A model generated the notes under the pieces. It was not told the origin of the DNA and searched no databases. It was given only the letters and a program-made list of their open reading frames with translations. From Pseudomonas sp. 10S4 (GTDB lineage: Bacteria; Pseudomonadota; Gammaproteobacteria; Pseudomonadales; Pseudomonadaceae), in assembly GCF_034344865.1 (NCBI RefSeq), contig NZ_CP133774.1, positions 5,952,001 to 6,016,000 on the forward strand: DNA of 64,000 nt. The letters are read 5' to 3'. Made by a program: the position numbers and the translations under genes. Position 1 is the stretch's first letter. Every line of letters starts with the position of its first letter. This document shows, in pieces, positions 38,887 to 48,224 of this stretch.

Positions 38887-39375
38887 ATGCAGCTCGAAGG
38901 TTCCTGCCATTGCGGCGCGGTGTCGTTCAGTTTGACCAGCGTCCACCCCTACCCTTACCAACGCTGCTATTGCTCGATCTGCCGCAAGACCCAGGGCGGT
39001 GGCGGTTACACGATCAACCTCGGTGGCGATGCCGAAAGCCTCAAGGTTCACGGGCGCAAGCACATCGCGATCTACCATGCGCGGCTCAAGGACGAAGGCG
39101 ATAAGCGCGCCCACAGCAGCACTGCCGAGCGGCATTTCTGTTCGGTTTGCGGGAGCGGTTTATGGCTGTTCAGCCCGGAGTGGCCGGAGCTGATTCACCC
39201 GTTTGCCTCGGCCATCGACACCCCGCTGCCGGTGCCGCCGGAACACACACATTTGATGTTGGGTTCGAAGGCTTCGTGGGTGGAGGTTGAGGTGCAGCCC
39301 AAGGACCAACAGTTTGAGGTTTATCCTGAAGAATCCATTGCTCAGTGGCATGAACGGCTGGGTTTAACCAAGTGA
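38887..39375 (+). CDS. GFA (glutathione-dependent formaldehyde-activating enzyme-like) family protein
   Basis: A 162-residue zinc protein. The cysteine sets are GSCHCGAVSFSL, CYCSICRKTQGG and FCSVCGSGLW, the normal GFA layout. The ATG at 38887 follows GGAGGTCGAA. The family name is historical and the true reaction of most members is unproven. Confidence 0.88.
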   Translation: MQLEGSCHCGAVSFSLTSVHPYPYQRCYCSICRKTQGGGGYTINLGGDAESLKVHGRKHIAIYHARLKDEGDKRAHSSTAERHFCSVCGSGLWLFSPEWPELIHPFASAIDTPLPVPPEHTHLMLGSKASWVEVEVQPKDQQFEVYPEESIAQWHERLGLTK

Positions 39376-39400
39376 CACTGGATTAAGAATAAACACTGTC

Positions 39401-39548
39401 CTGTGGCGAGGGGCTTGCTGTGGTGAGGGGGCTTGCCCCCGTTGGACTGCGCAGCAGGCCCATCTTTTGGGGCCGCTTCGCGACCCAACGGGGGCTTGCC
39501 CCCTCACCACAGCAGCCCTCTCACCACAGCAAGCTCCCTCGCCACAGG
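39401..39548. repeat. Compound nested REP cluster
   Basis: At least four REP halves are nested: CTGTGGCGAGGGGCTTGCTG, then TGTGGTGAGGGGGCTTGCCCCCGTT, then the inverted AACGGGGGCTTGCCCCCTCACCACAG, then CTCTCACCACAGCAAGCTCCCTCGCCACAGG. It looks like one REPIN inserted into another. The remaining bases to 39666 show nothing I can name. Confidence 0.85.
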
Positions 39549-39666
39549 TTATCCGTCGGTCGTTCAATCTGTTCACAGTCTTTGACAGTTTCCCGACAAA
39601 GCTCTCAAAGATTGCTGGCCTCCGGCCGCCTAGCATGGGCGCATCCAACCTCCCTCGGGTGCCCCC

Positions 39667-40455
39667 ATGTTTCGTTCGATGTGTTTGTCGCTGACTTCAC
39701 TTTGCCTGCTGGTTCCCAGCGCCTCGTTGCGCGCCGAAGACTGGCGCTACACCTTGCGGGCCGGCGCCGCCAGCGTGCCGCGTTACAGTGGCAGTGACGA
39801 GCGCACCGTAGCGCCACTACTGGGCGCCAAAGTCGTCAGCCCTTACGGAGTTTTTCTCGACACCGAAAAGGGCCTGGGCTGGGCCTTTGACGAGGACGAC
39901 TTCGGCCTCAGCGTTTACATCGGTGCCAGTGACGTGCGCAAGGATCGCAAGACTGGCTTCAAAGGTTCGGACGAGCTCAACGGCATGGGCTCGATCAAGG
40001 CGCGCCCGGTCATCGGCCTCGACGGCACCTATCACATGGGCCCGATCATTCTCGGTGCGAGCTTCGAACATGCGCTGGAAAAAGACGATGACGACCACGA
40101 CACCGATTCGGCCTGGAACCGTTTGAAGCTGAGCATCAGCGCGCCGTTTTACAAAGGTGACTATGGCAGCGTGGTCGGCAGCCTCAACAGTCAGTTCGGC
40201 GACAGCAATTACATGCGCACTTGGTATGGCGTCAGCAATGCCCAAGCGTCGCGCAGTCAGTTCCGGGCGTATGACACCCATGGCGGGATGGTCAGTCGCG
40301 GGGCGGATCTGACCTGGTCGTTGCCGATTGATGAGCAGTGGAGTTTCACCACGGTGCTGGCGGTGCAATACCTGGCGGGAGAGGCGGCGGACAGCCCGAT
40401 TGTCGAGCGGCGGTTGCAGACTTCGGTGGCTGGGCAGGTGGTCTACACCTTTTGA
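39667..40455 (+). CDS. MipA/OmpV family outer-membrane protein
   Basis: A 262-residue beta-barrel protein with a signal peptide (SMCLSLTSLCLLVPSASLRA). The start of the mature protein, WRYTLRAGAASVPRYSGSDERTVAPLLGAKV, is the MipA/OmpV signature, and it ends in the aromatic residue of VVYTF as outer-membrane barrels do. It is convergent with a two-component system that may control it, as is common for this family. Confidence 0.88.
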   Translation: MFRSMCLSLTSLCLLVPSASLRAEDWRYTLRAGAASVPRYSGSDERTVAPLLGAKVVSPYGVFLDTEKGLGWAFDEDDFGLSVYIGASDVRKDRKTGFKGSDELNGMGSIKARPVIGLDGTYHMGPIILGASFEHALEKDDDDHDTDSAWNRLKLSISAPFYKGDYGSVVGSLNSQFGDSNYMRTWYGVSNAQASRSQFRAYDTHGGMVSRGADLTWSLPIDEQWSFTTVLAVQYLAGEAADSPIVERRLQTSVAGQVVYTF

Positions 40456-40474
40456 TTTGGGGGTGTTGCTGATG

Positions 40475-40567
40475 GCCTCTTCGCGGGCAAGCCTCGTTCC
40501 TACAGGTCATGTATCGATTATGAATACACCGATAACCTGTAGGAGCGAGGCTTGCCCGCGAAGGCGT
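40475..40567. repeat. REPIN, TGTAGGAGCGAGG type
   Basis: CTTCGCGGGCAAGCCTCGTTCCTACAGGT and ACCTGTAGGAGCGAGGCTTGCCCGCGAAGG are inverted around about 30 bases. It lies between the convergent mipA-like and sensor-kinase genes. Confidence 0.88.
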
Positions 40568-40580
40568 CCTCGAGAACACA

Positions 40581-41867
40581 CTAATCCAGATGCGCCCAGG
40601 TCATGCGAAACGACGCCCCACCCCACGGCGAGTCCGCCACTTCCACCTGCCCGCCATGGGACTGAGAAACCCGTCGTACCAACGCCAACCCCAGCCCAAA
40701 ACCACCGGTGCGCCGATCACGACTGGCATCCAGCCGCGAGAACGGTTCGAAGATCTTCTCCCGCCCGTCCACCGGCACGCCCGGCCCGTCGTCGTTGACC
40801 CGCACTTCGTAATGATCACCGCAGCGCGCCAACGACACTTCGACCCGCCCATCGGCATAGCGAATGGCGTTGCGTAGCAAATTGATCACCGCCCGGGCCA
40901 TGAAGCGCGGTTCGATACGTACCTGCTCGATCTGGCATTCAACTATCAGCAGCTGCACCCCCGCTGCTTCCGCTTCCAGCGCCACACTGCCGACCACGCT
41001 GTCGAGCCAACTGTTGGCCTGAATGTTTTCCCTGGTAATCACCGTAGCGCCGCGCTCCAGGCTGGCGTAGGTCAGCAGTTCCGAGACCATTTCCTCCAGC
41101 TCGCCAAGGTCGGCGTACATGTCGGCGATCAATTCGCGGTTTTGCGCCGGATCGGGCTGTTGCTTGAGCTGATCGAGTTCAAACGACAGCCGGGCAATGG
41201 GCGTGCGCAACTCATGGGACACCGCGTTGGTCAGCTCGCGCTGGTTGGCGATCAAGCCTTCGATACGCGCGGCCATCAGGTTGAAGTGTTCGGACAGGTC
41301 GCGGATGTTCGAGCGTTTGGACAACTGGATTCGCGACGACAAATCGTTATCGCCAAACCGCTCGGCAGCCAGGCGTAGTTTTTCCAGATCCCGCCAGTGC
41401 GGCCGCACCCAAAAGAACAGCACGATACCAATCAGCACCGCCAGCATCAGGTAGGCCGCCGAAATGTAAAACGGCATCAGGCTTGGCTCGGCCGGCAACT
41501 TGATGCTCAGCAGTTGAGGGCCGCCATCGATGGACGAAATGAACTGCGTGTACTTCTCCCGAATCACCAGCAGGCCTTCGGCCAACAAGGCTTTTTCCTG
41601 ATCATCCAGGGCCAGTTGTCCGGCATCGACCAGCGTCAATCCCAAACCATAATGCGGGCGCAACGAGTCCAGCTGTTGTTCCCGGCCCTGACCTTCCAGA
41701 CCGCGCAGTTGCTCGACCAACGAGTACGCCTGACCGCGCACGGCCTCGCGGTTATACGCCTGCATCTGATTGTCGAGCAGCGCATTGAAGGTGTGCTCGA
41801 CAGTCTGCAAGGCCGCCACCAGTCCAACCGCCAGCACCAGGTACAACCCCAGAAATAACCGCAGCAT
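40581..41867 (-). CDS. Two-component sensor histidine kinase (RstB-like)
   Basis: A 428-residue membrane kinase. Helix one (LFLGLYLVLAVGLVAALQ) and helix two (FYISAAYLMLAVLIGIVLFFW) enclose a periplasmic sensor of about 115 residues. A HAMP region follows, then the phosphorylation site NAVSHELRTPIARL, the N box NLLRNAIRYA, and the G boxes DDGPGVP and GGFGLGLALV. The ATG directly abuts the stop of the response regulator gene, so the two are one unit. Confidence 0.92.
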   Translation of the reverse strand: MLRLFLGLYLVLAVGLVAALQTVEHTFNALLDNQMQAYNREAVRGQAYSLVEQLRGLEGQGREQQLDSLRPHYGLGLTLVDAGQLALDDQEKALLAEGLLVIREKYTQFISSIDGGPQLLSIKLPAEPSLMPFYISAAYLMLAVLIGIVLFFWVRPHWRDLEKLRLAAERFGDNDLSSRIQLSKRSNIRDLSEHFNLMAARIEGLIANQRELTNAVSHELRTPIARLSFELDQLKQQPDPAQNRELIADMYADLGELEEMVSELLTYASLERGATVITRENIQANSWLDSVVGSVALEAEAAGVQLLIVECQIEQVRIEPRFMARAVINLLRNAIRYADGRVEVSLARCGDHYEVRVNDDGPGVPVDGREKIFEPFSRLDASRDRRTGGFGLGLALVRRVSQSHGGQVEVADSPWGGASFRMTWAHLD

Positions 41868-42575
41868 TTACAGCTCCCACGCGAACGGATTGAACAGGTA
41901 GCCCTTGCCCCAGATGGTCTTGATGCACACCGGTTCGCGAGGATTGTCCTTGAGCTTGGCCCGCAGTTTGCTGATGTAGACGTCGACGCTGCGGTTGAGG
42001 CCGTCGAAGGCGATGCCGCGCATGCGGTTGAGGATGTCATCGCGGGACAGAATCTTGCCGGCGGCGCTGGCGAGCAACCACAGCAGTTCGAATTCCATGG
42101 TGGTCAACTCGATGCCCTCACCCACCAGGCGCACTTCGCGGCAACTGCGGTCGATGCTCAGGTTGCCGAATTCGAGGGCACTGCAGACGCCGGTGTCCGG
42201 CGCCTGCCGACGTTGCAAGGCGCGCAAACGGGCCAGCAGCACCGGCGGTTTGATCGGCTTGGTCACGTAGTCATCGGCGCCGGATTCCAGGCCCAGAATG
42301 TGGTCGAGGTCGTCCTCCTTGGCGGTGAGGATGACGATCGGCGTGTCCGACACGCTGCGAATCTCCCGGCACACATGCAGGCCGCTCTGACCCGGCAACA
42401 TCAGGTCGAGCACGACGACTTTCGGTTTGAATTCAAGAAATGCGGCCAACGCCAGGTCGCCACGGTGCACCGCCCGGACCTCGAAGCCATGTTGGGACAG
42501 GAAATGTGCGATCAGCCCGGCAAGCTTTTCGTCGTCTTCCACCAGCAATACTTTGCCAAAACCCAGGTTATCCAT
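41868..42575 (-). CDS. OmpR-family response regulator (RstA-like)
   Basis: A 235-residue regulator: receiver domain (VLLVEDDEKLAGLIAHFL, phosphoacceptor in VVVLDLMLPGQSG, conserved Lys in VTKPIKPPVLL) and a C-terminal winged-helix output domain (RSVDVYISKLRAKLKD). The ATG at 42575 (MDNLGFGKVLLVEDDE) is preferred over one 27 codons upstream. It is first in the operon with the kinase. Confidence 0.92.
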   Translation of the reverse strand: MDNLGFGKVLLVEDDEKLAGLIAHFLSQHGFEVRAVHRGDLALAAFLEFKPKVVVLDLMLPGQSGLHVCREIRSVSDTPIVILTAKEDDLDHILGLESGADDYVTKPIKPPVLLARLRALQRRQAPDTGVCSALEFGNLSIDRSCREVRLVGEGIELTTMEFELLWLLASAAGKILSRDDILNRMRGIAFDGLNRSVDVYISKLRAKLKDNPREPVCIKTIWGKGYLFNPFAWEL

Positions 42576-42655
42576 AACGACCGTCTGCCAACCCTTGTTT
42601 GAAGTAGGCGGCATTATGGCGGCAATCGGTGGCGGGACGGTTATGGCAGGCAGCA

Positions 42656-42680
42656 AAAACCGGCCATGGGGGCCGGTTTT
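42656..42680 (-). terminator. Probable terminator downstream of miaE
   Basis: The hairpin AAAACCGGCC / GGCCGGTTTT with a 5-base loop ends, read on the minus strand, in a run of T. It is 110 bases after miaE and upstream of the response regulator start. A 12-base palindrome ACTCTTAAGAGT lies at 42695-42706 in the same gap. Confidence 0.7.
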
Positions 42681-42788
42681 CAGAGATCTTTCATACTCTT
42701 AAGAGTTTTTAACAATATTGAATCAAAACATCACAGCCTGCGGCTGACGTTTTTTGTAGGAGCGATCGGTGCGGCGATCCGACAAGGG

Positions 42789-43396
42789 TTACGCGGCGGT
42801 TGGGATGCCGCTGTGGAAGCGGAATTCCACGTCCGGCGACTCGATCAACTCCTGCTCGGCGGCACGAACCCGGTCGATCACCTGAGCGATGTCCTTGGCG
42901 TCGCCGTACTGATAGGCCAGTTTCAGATAACCCTGAAAATGCCGGGCCTCGCTTTTCAGCAGGCCGAAGTAGAACTTGCCGAGTTCCTCGTCCAGATGCG
43001 GTACCAGCGCCTCGAAACGCTCGCAGCTGCGGGCCTCGATGAACGCGCCAACCACCAGGGTATCCACCAGTTTCACCGGCTCGTGGCTGCGCACCACTTT
43101 GCGCAGGCCCGAGGCGTAACGCCCGGCGGAGAGTTGGCGCAGCTCGATCTTGCGCTTTTTCATCAGGCGCATGACCTGTTCGTGGTGCACCAGCTCTTCC
43201 CTGGCCAGACGCGACATCAGGTTGATCAGATCGACATGCGAGTGGTACTTGGCGATCAGGCTCAACGCCGTGCTGGCGGCCTTGAATTCGCAGTTCTTGT
43301 GGTCGATCAGCAAGGTTTCCTGATCGGCCAGCGCGGCCTGGACCCAGCCGTCAGGGTGCGGCAGCCGAGGAACTCGTGAATTTCGGGAAGGATCAT
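42789..43396 (-). pseudogene. miaE: tRNA-(ms2io6A)-hydroxylase MiaE (frameshifted)
   Basis: A non-haem di-iron monooxygenase that hydroxylates the isopentenyl group of 2-methylthio-N6-isopentenyladenosine at tRNA position 37. The main frame holds the ferritin-like ligands (EFKAASTALSLIAKYHSH, REELVHHEQV, EARSCERFEAL, SEARHF). The ATG at 43396 gives MILPEIHEFLGCRT in another frame. At 43354-43356 three G (C on the coding strand) are present. A fourth joins the parts as CRTPDGWVQAALADQE, for 202 residues, the normal size. Confidence 0.9.
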
Positions 43397-43472
43397 GGGG
43401 CTCACGGATAAAAGGTTCAAAACGAAGGGCGCCGATTATACCGGCCTGTCGGCAGACCACCAGTCGCCGCCA

Positions 43473-43515
43473 TTGATATGCATCAAGTCCCGGGTTGCCG
43501 GGCAGCAACTATAGT
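43473..43515 (+). promoter_or_regulatory. ANR (FNR-type) box and -10 for the universal stress gene
   Basis: A perfect TTGAT-N4-ATCAA palindrome (TTGATATGCATCAA) lies at 43473-43486, and a -10-like TATAGT at 43510-43515. The predicted start near 43522 puts the box centre at about -42, the activating position for FNR/ANR. The stress gene starts at 43555. Low-oxygen induction through ANR is the inference. Confidence 0.85.
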
Positions 43516-43554
43516 TGTCCAACGCAGTGTTTTTACTTCTTGGAGATCCCGCTC

Positions 43555-44418
43555 ATGCAAGCCATTCGCAGCATCCTGGTGGTCATCGAACCCGAACACT
43601 CGGAAAGCCTGGCGCTCAAGCGCGCCAAACTGATCGCGGGCGTGACCCAGGCCCACCTGCACTTGCTGGTTTGCGACCCCAAGCACGACCACAGCGGCAT
43701 GTTGGGCGTGCTCAAGGCCGCCCTGATCGACGACGGCTACAGCGTCACCACCGAACAGGCCTGGAACGAGAGCCTGCACGAAACCATCGTCGATGTGCAG
43801 CAAGCCGAAGGCTGCGGGTTGGTGATCAAGCAGCATTTCCCCGACAGCCCGCTGAAAAAGGCCCTGCTGACCCCGGCCGACTGGAAACTGCTGCGCTACT
43901 GCCCGACGCCGGTGTTGCTGGTCAAAACCTCGAAACCGTGGACCGGCGGGGTCATTCTGGCGGCCATCGACGTTGGCAATACCGACGGCGAGCACCGCAC
44001 GCTGCATGCCTGCATCGTCGACCACGGCTACGACATCGCCAGCCTGGCCAAGGCCCAACTGCACGTGATCAGTGCCCATCCGTCGCCGATGCTGTCATCG
44101 GCCGACCCGGTGTTCCAGCTCAGGGAAACCATCGAGGCCAAGTATCGCGAGCAGTGCAAGGCGTTCCAGTCCGAATTCGACATCGACGACGAACACCTGC
44201 ACATCGAGGAAGGCCCGGCAGATGTGCTGATTCCGCATATGGTTCACAAGCTGCAAGCGGCGGTGACAGTGATTGGCACCGTGGCGCGGACCGGGTTGTC
44301 CGGGGCGCTGATCGGCAATACGGCGGAAGTGGTACTGGATGCGGTGGAGAGCGATGTGCTGGTGCTCAAGCCGGATGAGATCATGGATCATCTGGAAGAG
44401 GTTGTGGCCCAGCATTGA
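43555..44418 (+). CDS. Universal stress protein, tandem Usp domains
   Basis: A 287-residue cytosolic protein with two Usp domains. The first begins IRSILVVIEPEHSESLALKRAKLI. The second ends in a nucleotide-binding-like run, VTVIGTVARTGLSGALIGNTAEVVLD. Proteins of this class in Pseudomonas support survival without oxygen, which agrees with the ANR box upstream. The ATG at 43555 follows CTTGGAGATCCCG. Confidence 0.9.
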   Translation: MQAIRSILVVIEPEHSESLALKRAKLIAGVTQAHLHLLVCDPKHDHSGMLGVLKAALIDDGYSVTTEQAWNESLHETIVDVQQAEGCGLVIKQHFPDSPLKKALLTPADWKLLRYCPTPVLLVKTSKPWTGGVILAAIDVGNTDGEHRTLHACIVDHGYDIASLAKAQLHVISAHPSPMLSSADPVFQLRETIEAKYREQCKAFQSEFDIDDEHLHIEEGPADVLIPHMVHKLQAAVTVIGTVARTGLSGALIGNTAEVVLDAVESDVLVLKPDEIMDHLEEVVAQH

Positions 44419-44433
44419 GGTTTGCCTAGCCTT

Positions 44434-44555
44434 TGTGGCGAGGGAGCTTGCTCCCGTTCGGCTGCGCAGCAGTCGCAAAATCTGCTGGTGCGGTATTCCT
44501 GGAAGAATGCAGGGGCCGCTTCGCGACCCAACGGGAGCAAGCTCCCTCGCCACAG
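44434..44555. repeat. REPIN, TGTGGCGAGGGAGCTTGCTCCC type
   Basis: TGTGGCGAGGGAGCTTGCTCCCGTT and AACGGGAGCAAGCTCCCTCGCCACAG are inverted about 70 bases apart. The spacer holds GGGGCCGCTTCGCGACCC, also seen in the element at 2575. Confidence 0.9.
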
Positions 44556-44564
44556 TCTTAGTGC

Positions 44565-45034
44565 TTACCCGCCGAAGGCGTCCTTGAGGAACCCCGGTGC
44601 GATGTAGCGCTGGTAATGCGCCTCAGACAGCAAAAAAATTCCCGATCAATGGCATCACGCAATTCCGGCAGGTTCCAGTCGCGAAACTCCGGCATCAGCA
44701 CCATCCCGTAAGCCTCCAGGTTGTTAATGACCCGCGCCCCGCGAGCGATCAACTGATAGGCCCAGCAATATTCCGACTGATGGGGTACAAAGCGGATTTT
44801 CCGTTGTTCAAGCTGCAAGCGCAGGCGCTGCGGGTCGAACACTTCCAGCTTGCTGGCCATCACTTGGGACAGCAATTGCTCAAGACGCAGCCACACCGCG
44901 CGCTTTTCTTCCTCGTTGTAACCGTTCCAGTTGATCACTTCGTGGTGGAAACGCTTGCAGCCACGGCACACCAGGTCACCGTAAACGGTGGAGCAGAGGC
45001 CGACGCAGGGGGTCTTGATGGTCTGATTGGGCAT
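44565..45034 (-). pseudogene. DUF1289 domain protein (frameshifted near the 3' end)
   Basis: About 156 residues after correction. The N-terminal cysteine set TPCVGLCSTVYGDLVCRGCKRF is the DUF1289 (probable Fe-S or Zn) motif, followed by VINWNGYNEEEKRAVWLRL. At 44632-44638 seven A (T on the coding strand) are present. An eighth restores DREFFLLSEAHYQRYIAPGF and a TAA at 44565. As written the last 25 or so residues are out of frame. The ATG at 45034 (MPNQTIKTPCVG) is used. Function unknown. Confidence 0.82.
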
Positions 45035-45124
45035 AGGTAGGCAAAACACGGGAAAGCAGAACAGGTCCGCATGTTAGCCCTTTGTCCAACATTGATCACC
45101 CCTCAATCTTGAGGGCCTCAGGGT

Positions 45125-45216
45125 CTATTGGACTTTGATGACGGCCGCGACGGATGCCCGCGCCTTGCCTCGCGCACGTTGACCCGGCAACGCGGCACGC
45201 CACCAAAGTCCAATAG
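45125..45216. other. Inverted repeat with 60-base loop upstream of acnB (distal)
   Basis: CTATTGGACTTTGATG at 45125-45140 pairs with CACCAAAGTCCAATAG at 45201-45216 (16 positions, one G-T pair). The loop is GC-rich and contains further complementary segments. A T-run follows 20 bases later. The strand and nature are unknown. A structured RNA or terminator of an unannotated transcript is possible. Confidence 0.55.
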
Positions 45217-45245
45217 CCCCTGACTTACCTTTAATTTTTTTGCCG

Positions 45246-45423
45246 TAGAATCAGCCAGCCTTTTAAGGCGCCAATGTCCGTTAGAAGCTGTTTTCAAAGC
45301 GTCACGAGCACAGTCGTTCCTACAGAGCGGTGTTGGCGAAGGGTTTTTCCAGCGGGGAAAAGCTCTACGCCAACCCTCATCAGCTCCCCGTTCTGCAGGC
45401 GTAAAACTTTGAAAGCAGCTTCT
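45246..45423 (+). promoter_or_regulatory. Probable acnB promoter (-10) and structured 5' leader
   Basis: TAGAAT at 45246-45251 is a good -10 hexamer with no strong -35. Downstream, AGAAGCTGTTTTCAAAG (45283-45299) pairs with CTTTGAAAGCAGCTTCT (45407-45423) over 17 positions with one G-T. A smaller stem GTTGGCG / CGCCAAC is nested inside. If transcription begins near 45258, this fold lies in an acnB leader of about 285 bases. The 509 bases from 45035 to 45543 contain no gene I can support. Confidence 0.55.
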
Positions 45424-45543
45424 GTAAGGAATTGCCGGTAATTCTGGCTAAGTGGCCCACAACGCCACGCAGCGCATGAGTACGGCCATTTCGGGATGAG
45501 CGTCCCGGACACCCATTTGGGACCACTGATGAGGGTAATAACT

Positions 45544-48153
45544 GTGCTTGAAGCCTACCGCAAACATATCGAAGAGCGTGCAGCACTGGGTATCGTTCCC
45601 CAGCCGCTTAACGCCGAACAAACTGCAGGCCTGGTCGAGCTGCTGAAGAATCCCCCGGCTGGCGAAGAAGCTTTCCTCGTTGACCTGATCACCAATCGCA
45701 TTCCACCTGGCGTGGACGAAGCAGCCTATGTAAAGGCTGGCTTCCTGTCTGCCCTGGCCAAAGGCGAAGCAACCTCCCCTCTGATCGACAAGAAACGCGC
45801 TGTTGAATTGCTCGGCACCATGCAGGGCGGCTACAACATCGTGACCCTGGTTGACCTGCTCGACAGCGCCGAACTGGCCCCAGTCGCTGCCGCTCAACTC
45901 AAGCACACCCTGCTGATGTTCGATGCGTTCCACGACGTCGCTGAAAAAGCCAAGAACGGTAACGTTCACGCCAAAGGCGTGCTGCAATCCTGGGCTGACG
46001 GCGAGTGGTTCCAGAACCGTCCGACCCTGGCCGACAAGATCAGCCTGCGCGTGTTCAAGGTCACCGGCGAAACCAACACCGACGACCTGTCCCCTGCCCC
46101 GGATGCCTGGTCCCGCCCGGACATCCCGCTGCACGCCTTGGCCATGCTGAAAATGGCCCGTGAAGGCATCGTGCCTGACGTCCAAGGCGTGACCGGCCCG
46201 ATGAAGCAGATCGAAGAAATGCGCGGTCAAGGCTTCCCTATCGCCTACGTCGGTGACGTGGTCGGTACTGGTTCGTCGCGTAAATCGGCTACCAACTCGG
46301 TACTGTGGTTCTTCGGTGACGACGTTCCGCACGTGCCGAACAAACGTGCTGGCGGTTTCTGCTTCGGCAGCAAGATCGCTCCAATCTTCTACAACACCAT
46401 GGAAGATGCTGGCGCACTGCCAATCGAGTTCGACGTTTCCAACATGCACATGGGCGACGTGATCGACCTGTACCCGCATGCTGGCAAAGTCTGCAAACAC
46501 GGCACCGACGAAGTCCTGACCACCTTCGAAATGAAGACCCCGGTTCTGTTGGACGAAGTTCGTGCTGGCGGCCGTATTCCGCTGATCATCGGTCGCGGTC
46601 TGACCGACAAGGCGCGCGCCGAGCTGGGCCTGGGCCCTACCGATCTGTTCAAACTGCCTGAAGCACCTGTCGACACCGGCAAGGGTTTCACCCTGGCACA
46701 GAAAATGGTCGGCAAGGCTTGCGGTCTGCCAGAAGGCAAAGGCGTTCGTCCTGGCACCTACTGCGAACCGAAAATGACCACCGTCGGTTCTCAGGACACC
46801 ACCGGTCCTATGACCCGTGACGAACTGAAAGACCTGGCGTGCCTGGGCTTCTCGACCGATCTGGTAATGCAGTCCTTCTGCCACACCGCGGCTTACCCTA
46901 AGCCGATCGACGTGACCACCCACCACACCCTGCCAGACTTCATCATGACCCGCGGCGGCGTTTCCCTGCGTCCGGGCGACGGCATCATCCACAGCTGGCT
47001 GAACCGCATGCTGCTGCCGGACACCGTCGGTACCGGTGGTGACTCCCACACCCGTTTCCCGATGGGCATTTCGTTCCCGGCCGGTTCCGGCCTGGTTGCG
47101 TTTGCCGCGGCCACCGGCGTTATGCCGCTGGACATGCCGGAATCGATCCTGGTGCGCTTCAAAGGCAAAATGCAACCGGGCGTTACCCTGCGCGACCTGG
47201 TTCACGCCATTCCTTACTTCGCGATTCAGGCTGGCCTGCTGACCGTCGAGAAGAAAGGCAAGAAGAACGCTTTCTCCGGCCGCATCCTGGAAATCGAAGG
47301 CCTGGACAACCTGAGCATCGAGCAAGCTTTCGAGCTGTCCGACGCCTCGGCTGAACGTTCGGCTGCCGGTTGCACCATCAAGCTGTCGAAAGACTCCATC
47401 ACCGAGTACCTGAACTCCAACATCACCCTGCTGCGCTGGATGATCGGCGAAGGCTACGGCGATGCGCGTACTCTGGAACGTCGCGCTCAAGCGATGGAAG
47501 CCTGGGTTGCCAACCCTGAGCTGATGGTTGCCGATGCTGACGCCGAATACGCTGAAATCATCGAAATCGACCTGGCCGACATCAAAGAGCCTGTGCTCTG
47601 CGCGCCAAACGATCCGGACGACGCCCGTCTGCTGTCCAGCGTTGCTGGCGAGAAGATCGACGAAGTGTTCATCGGTTCGTGCATGACCAACATCGGTCAC
47701 TTCCGCGCTGCCGGCAAGTTGCTGGATCAGGTCAAGGGTCAGTTGCCAACTCGTCTGTGGCTGTCGCCGCCGACCAAAATGGACGCTCACCAGTTGACCG
47801 AAGAAGGCTACTACGGCATCTACGGCAAGGCCGGCGCACGCATGGAAATGCCGGGTTGCTCGCTGTGCATGGGTAACCAGGCACGTGTAGAGCCGAACTC
47901 GACTGTTGTGTCGACCTCGACCCGTAACTTCCCGAACCGTCTGGGTGACGGCGCGAACGTCTACCTGGCTTCGGCTGAGCTGGCGTCTGTTGCTTCCATC
48001 CTGGGTCGCCTGCCGACCGTCGAGGAGTACATGGAATACGCTGGCAAGATCGACAGCATGGCGGCTGATGTTTACCGCTACCTGTCCTTCGACCAGATCG
48101 CCGAGTTCCGTGAAGCTGCTGCGAACGCCAACATTCCGGTCGTTCAAGCCTAA
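45544..48153 (+). CDS. acnB: Bifunctional aconitate hydratase 2 / 2-methylisocitrate dehydratase
   Basis: An 869-residue AcnB that interconverts citrate and isocitrate in the TCA cycle and can act on 2-methylaconitate. The N-terminal HEAT-like domain begins [15 protein letters not shown]. The Fe-S ligands are in [12 protein letters not shown] and [12 protein letters not shown], and the active-site arginine region is [12 protein letters not shown]. The start is a GTG at 45544 after GAGGGTAATAACT, matching the family N-terminus. Upstream in-frame codons are not family-like. Confidence 0.96.
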   Translation: MLEAYRKHIEERAALGIVPQPLNAEQTAGLVELLKNPPAGEEAFLVDLITNRIPPGVDEAAYVKAGFLSALAKGEATSPLIDKKRAVELLGTMQGGYNIVTLVDLLDSAELAPVAAAQLKHTLLMFDAFHDVAEKAKNGNVHAKGVLQSWADGEWFQNRPTLADKISLRVFKVTGETNTDDLSPAPDAWSRPDIPLHALAMLKMAREGIVPDVQGVTGPMKQIEEMRGQGFPIAYVGDVVGTGSSRKSATNSVLWFFGDDVPHVPNKRAGGFCFGSKIAPIFYNTMEDAGALPIEFDVSNMHMGDVIDLYPHAGKVCKHGTDEVLTTFEMKTPVLLDEVRAGGRIPLIIGRGLTDKARAELGLGPTDLFKLPEAPVDTGKGFTLAQKMVGKACGLPEGKGVRPGTYCEPKMTTVGSQDTTGPMTRDELKDLACLGFSTDLVMQSFCHTAAYPKPIDVTTHHTLPDFIMTRGGVSLRPGDGIIHSWLNRMLLPDTVGTGGDSHTRFPMGISFPAGSGLVAFAAATGVMPLDMPESILVRFKGKMQPGVTLRDLVHAIPYFAIQAGLLTVEKKGKKNAFSGRILEIEGLDNLSIEQAFELSDASAERSAAGCTIKLSKDSITEYLNSNITLLRWMIGEGYGDARTLERRAQAMEAWVANPELMVADADAEYAEIIEIDLADIKEPVLCAPNDPDDARLLSSVAGEKIDEVFIGSCMTNIGHFRAAGKLLDQVKGQLPTRLWLSPPTKMDAHQLTEEGYYGIYGKAGARMEMPGCSLCMGNQARVEPNSTVVSTSTRNFPNRLGDGANVYLASAELASVASILGRLPTVEEYMEYAGKIDSMAADVYRYLSFDQIAEFREAAANANIPVVQA

Positions 48154-48170
48154 CGCTGCAACGCAATAGA

Positions 48171-48208
48171 AAACGCCGCCCATCGCGAGATGAGCGGCGT
48201 TTTTTTAT
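48171..48208 (+). terminator. Rho-independent terminator of acnB
   Basis: The stem AAACGCCGC / GCGGCGTTT with the inner stem CATC / GATG is followed by a T-run. It begins 18 bases after the acnB stop. Confidence 0.9.
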
Positions 48209-48224
48209 GCCTGTAGGGTTTGCA

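Noticed and set aside
45448..48183. A 911-codon open frame on the minus strand across acnB
   Set aside because: It is the GC-driven shadow of a highly conserved aconitase. Its product is low-complexity and has no family features.
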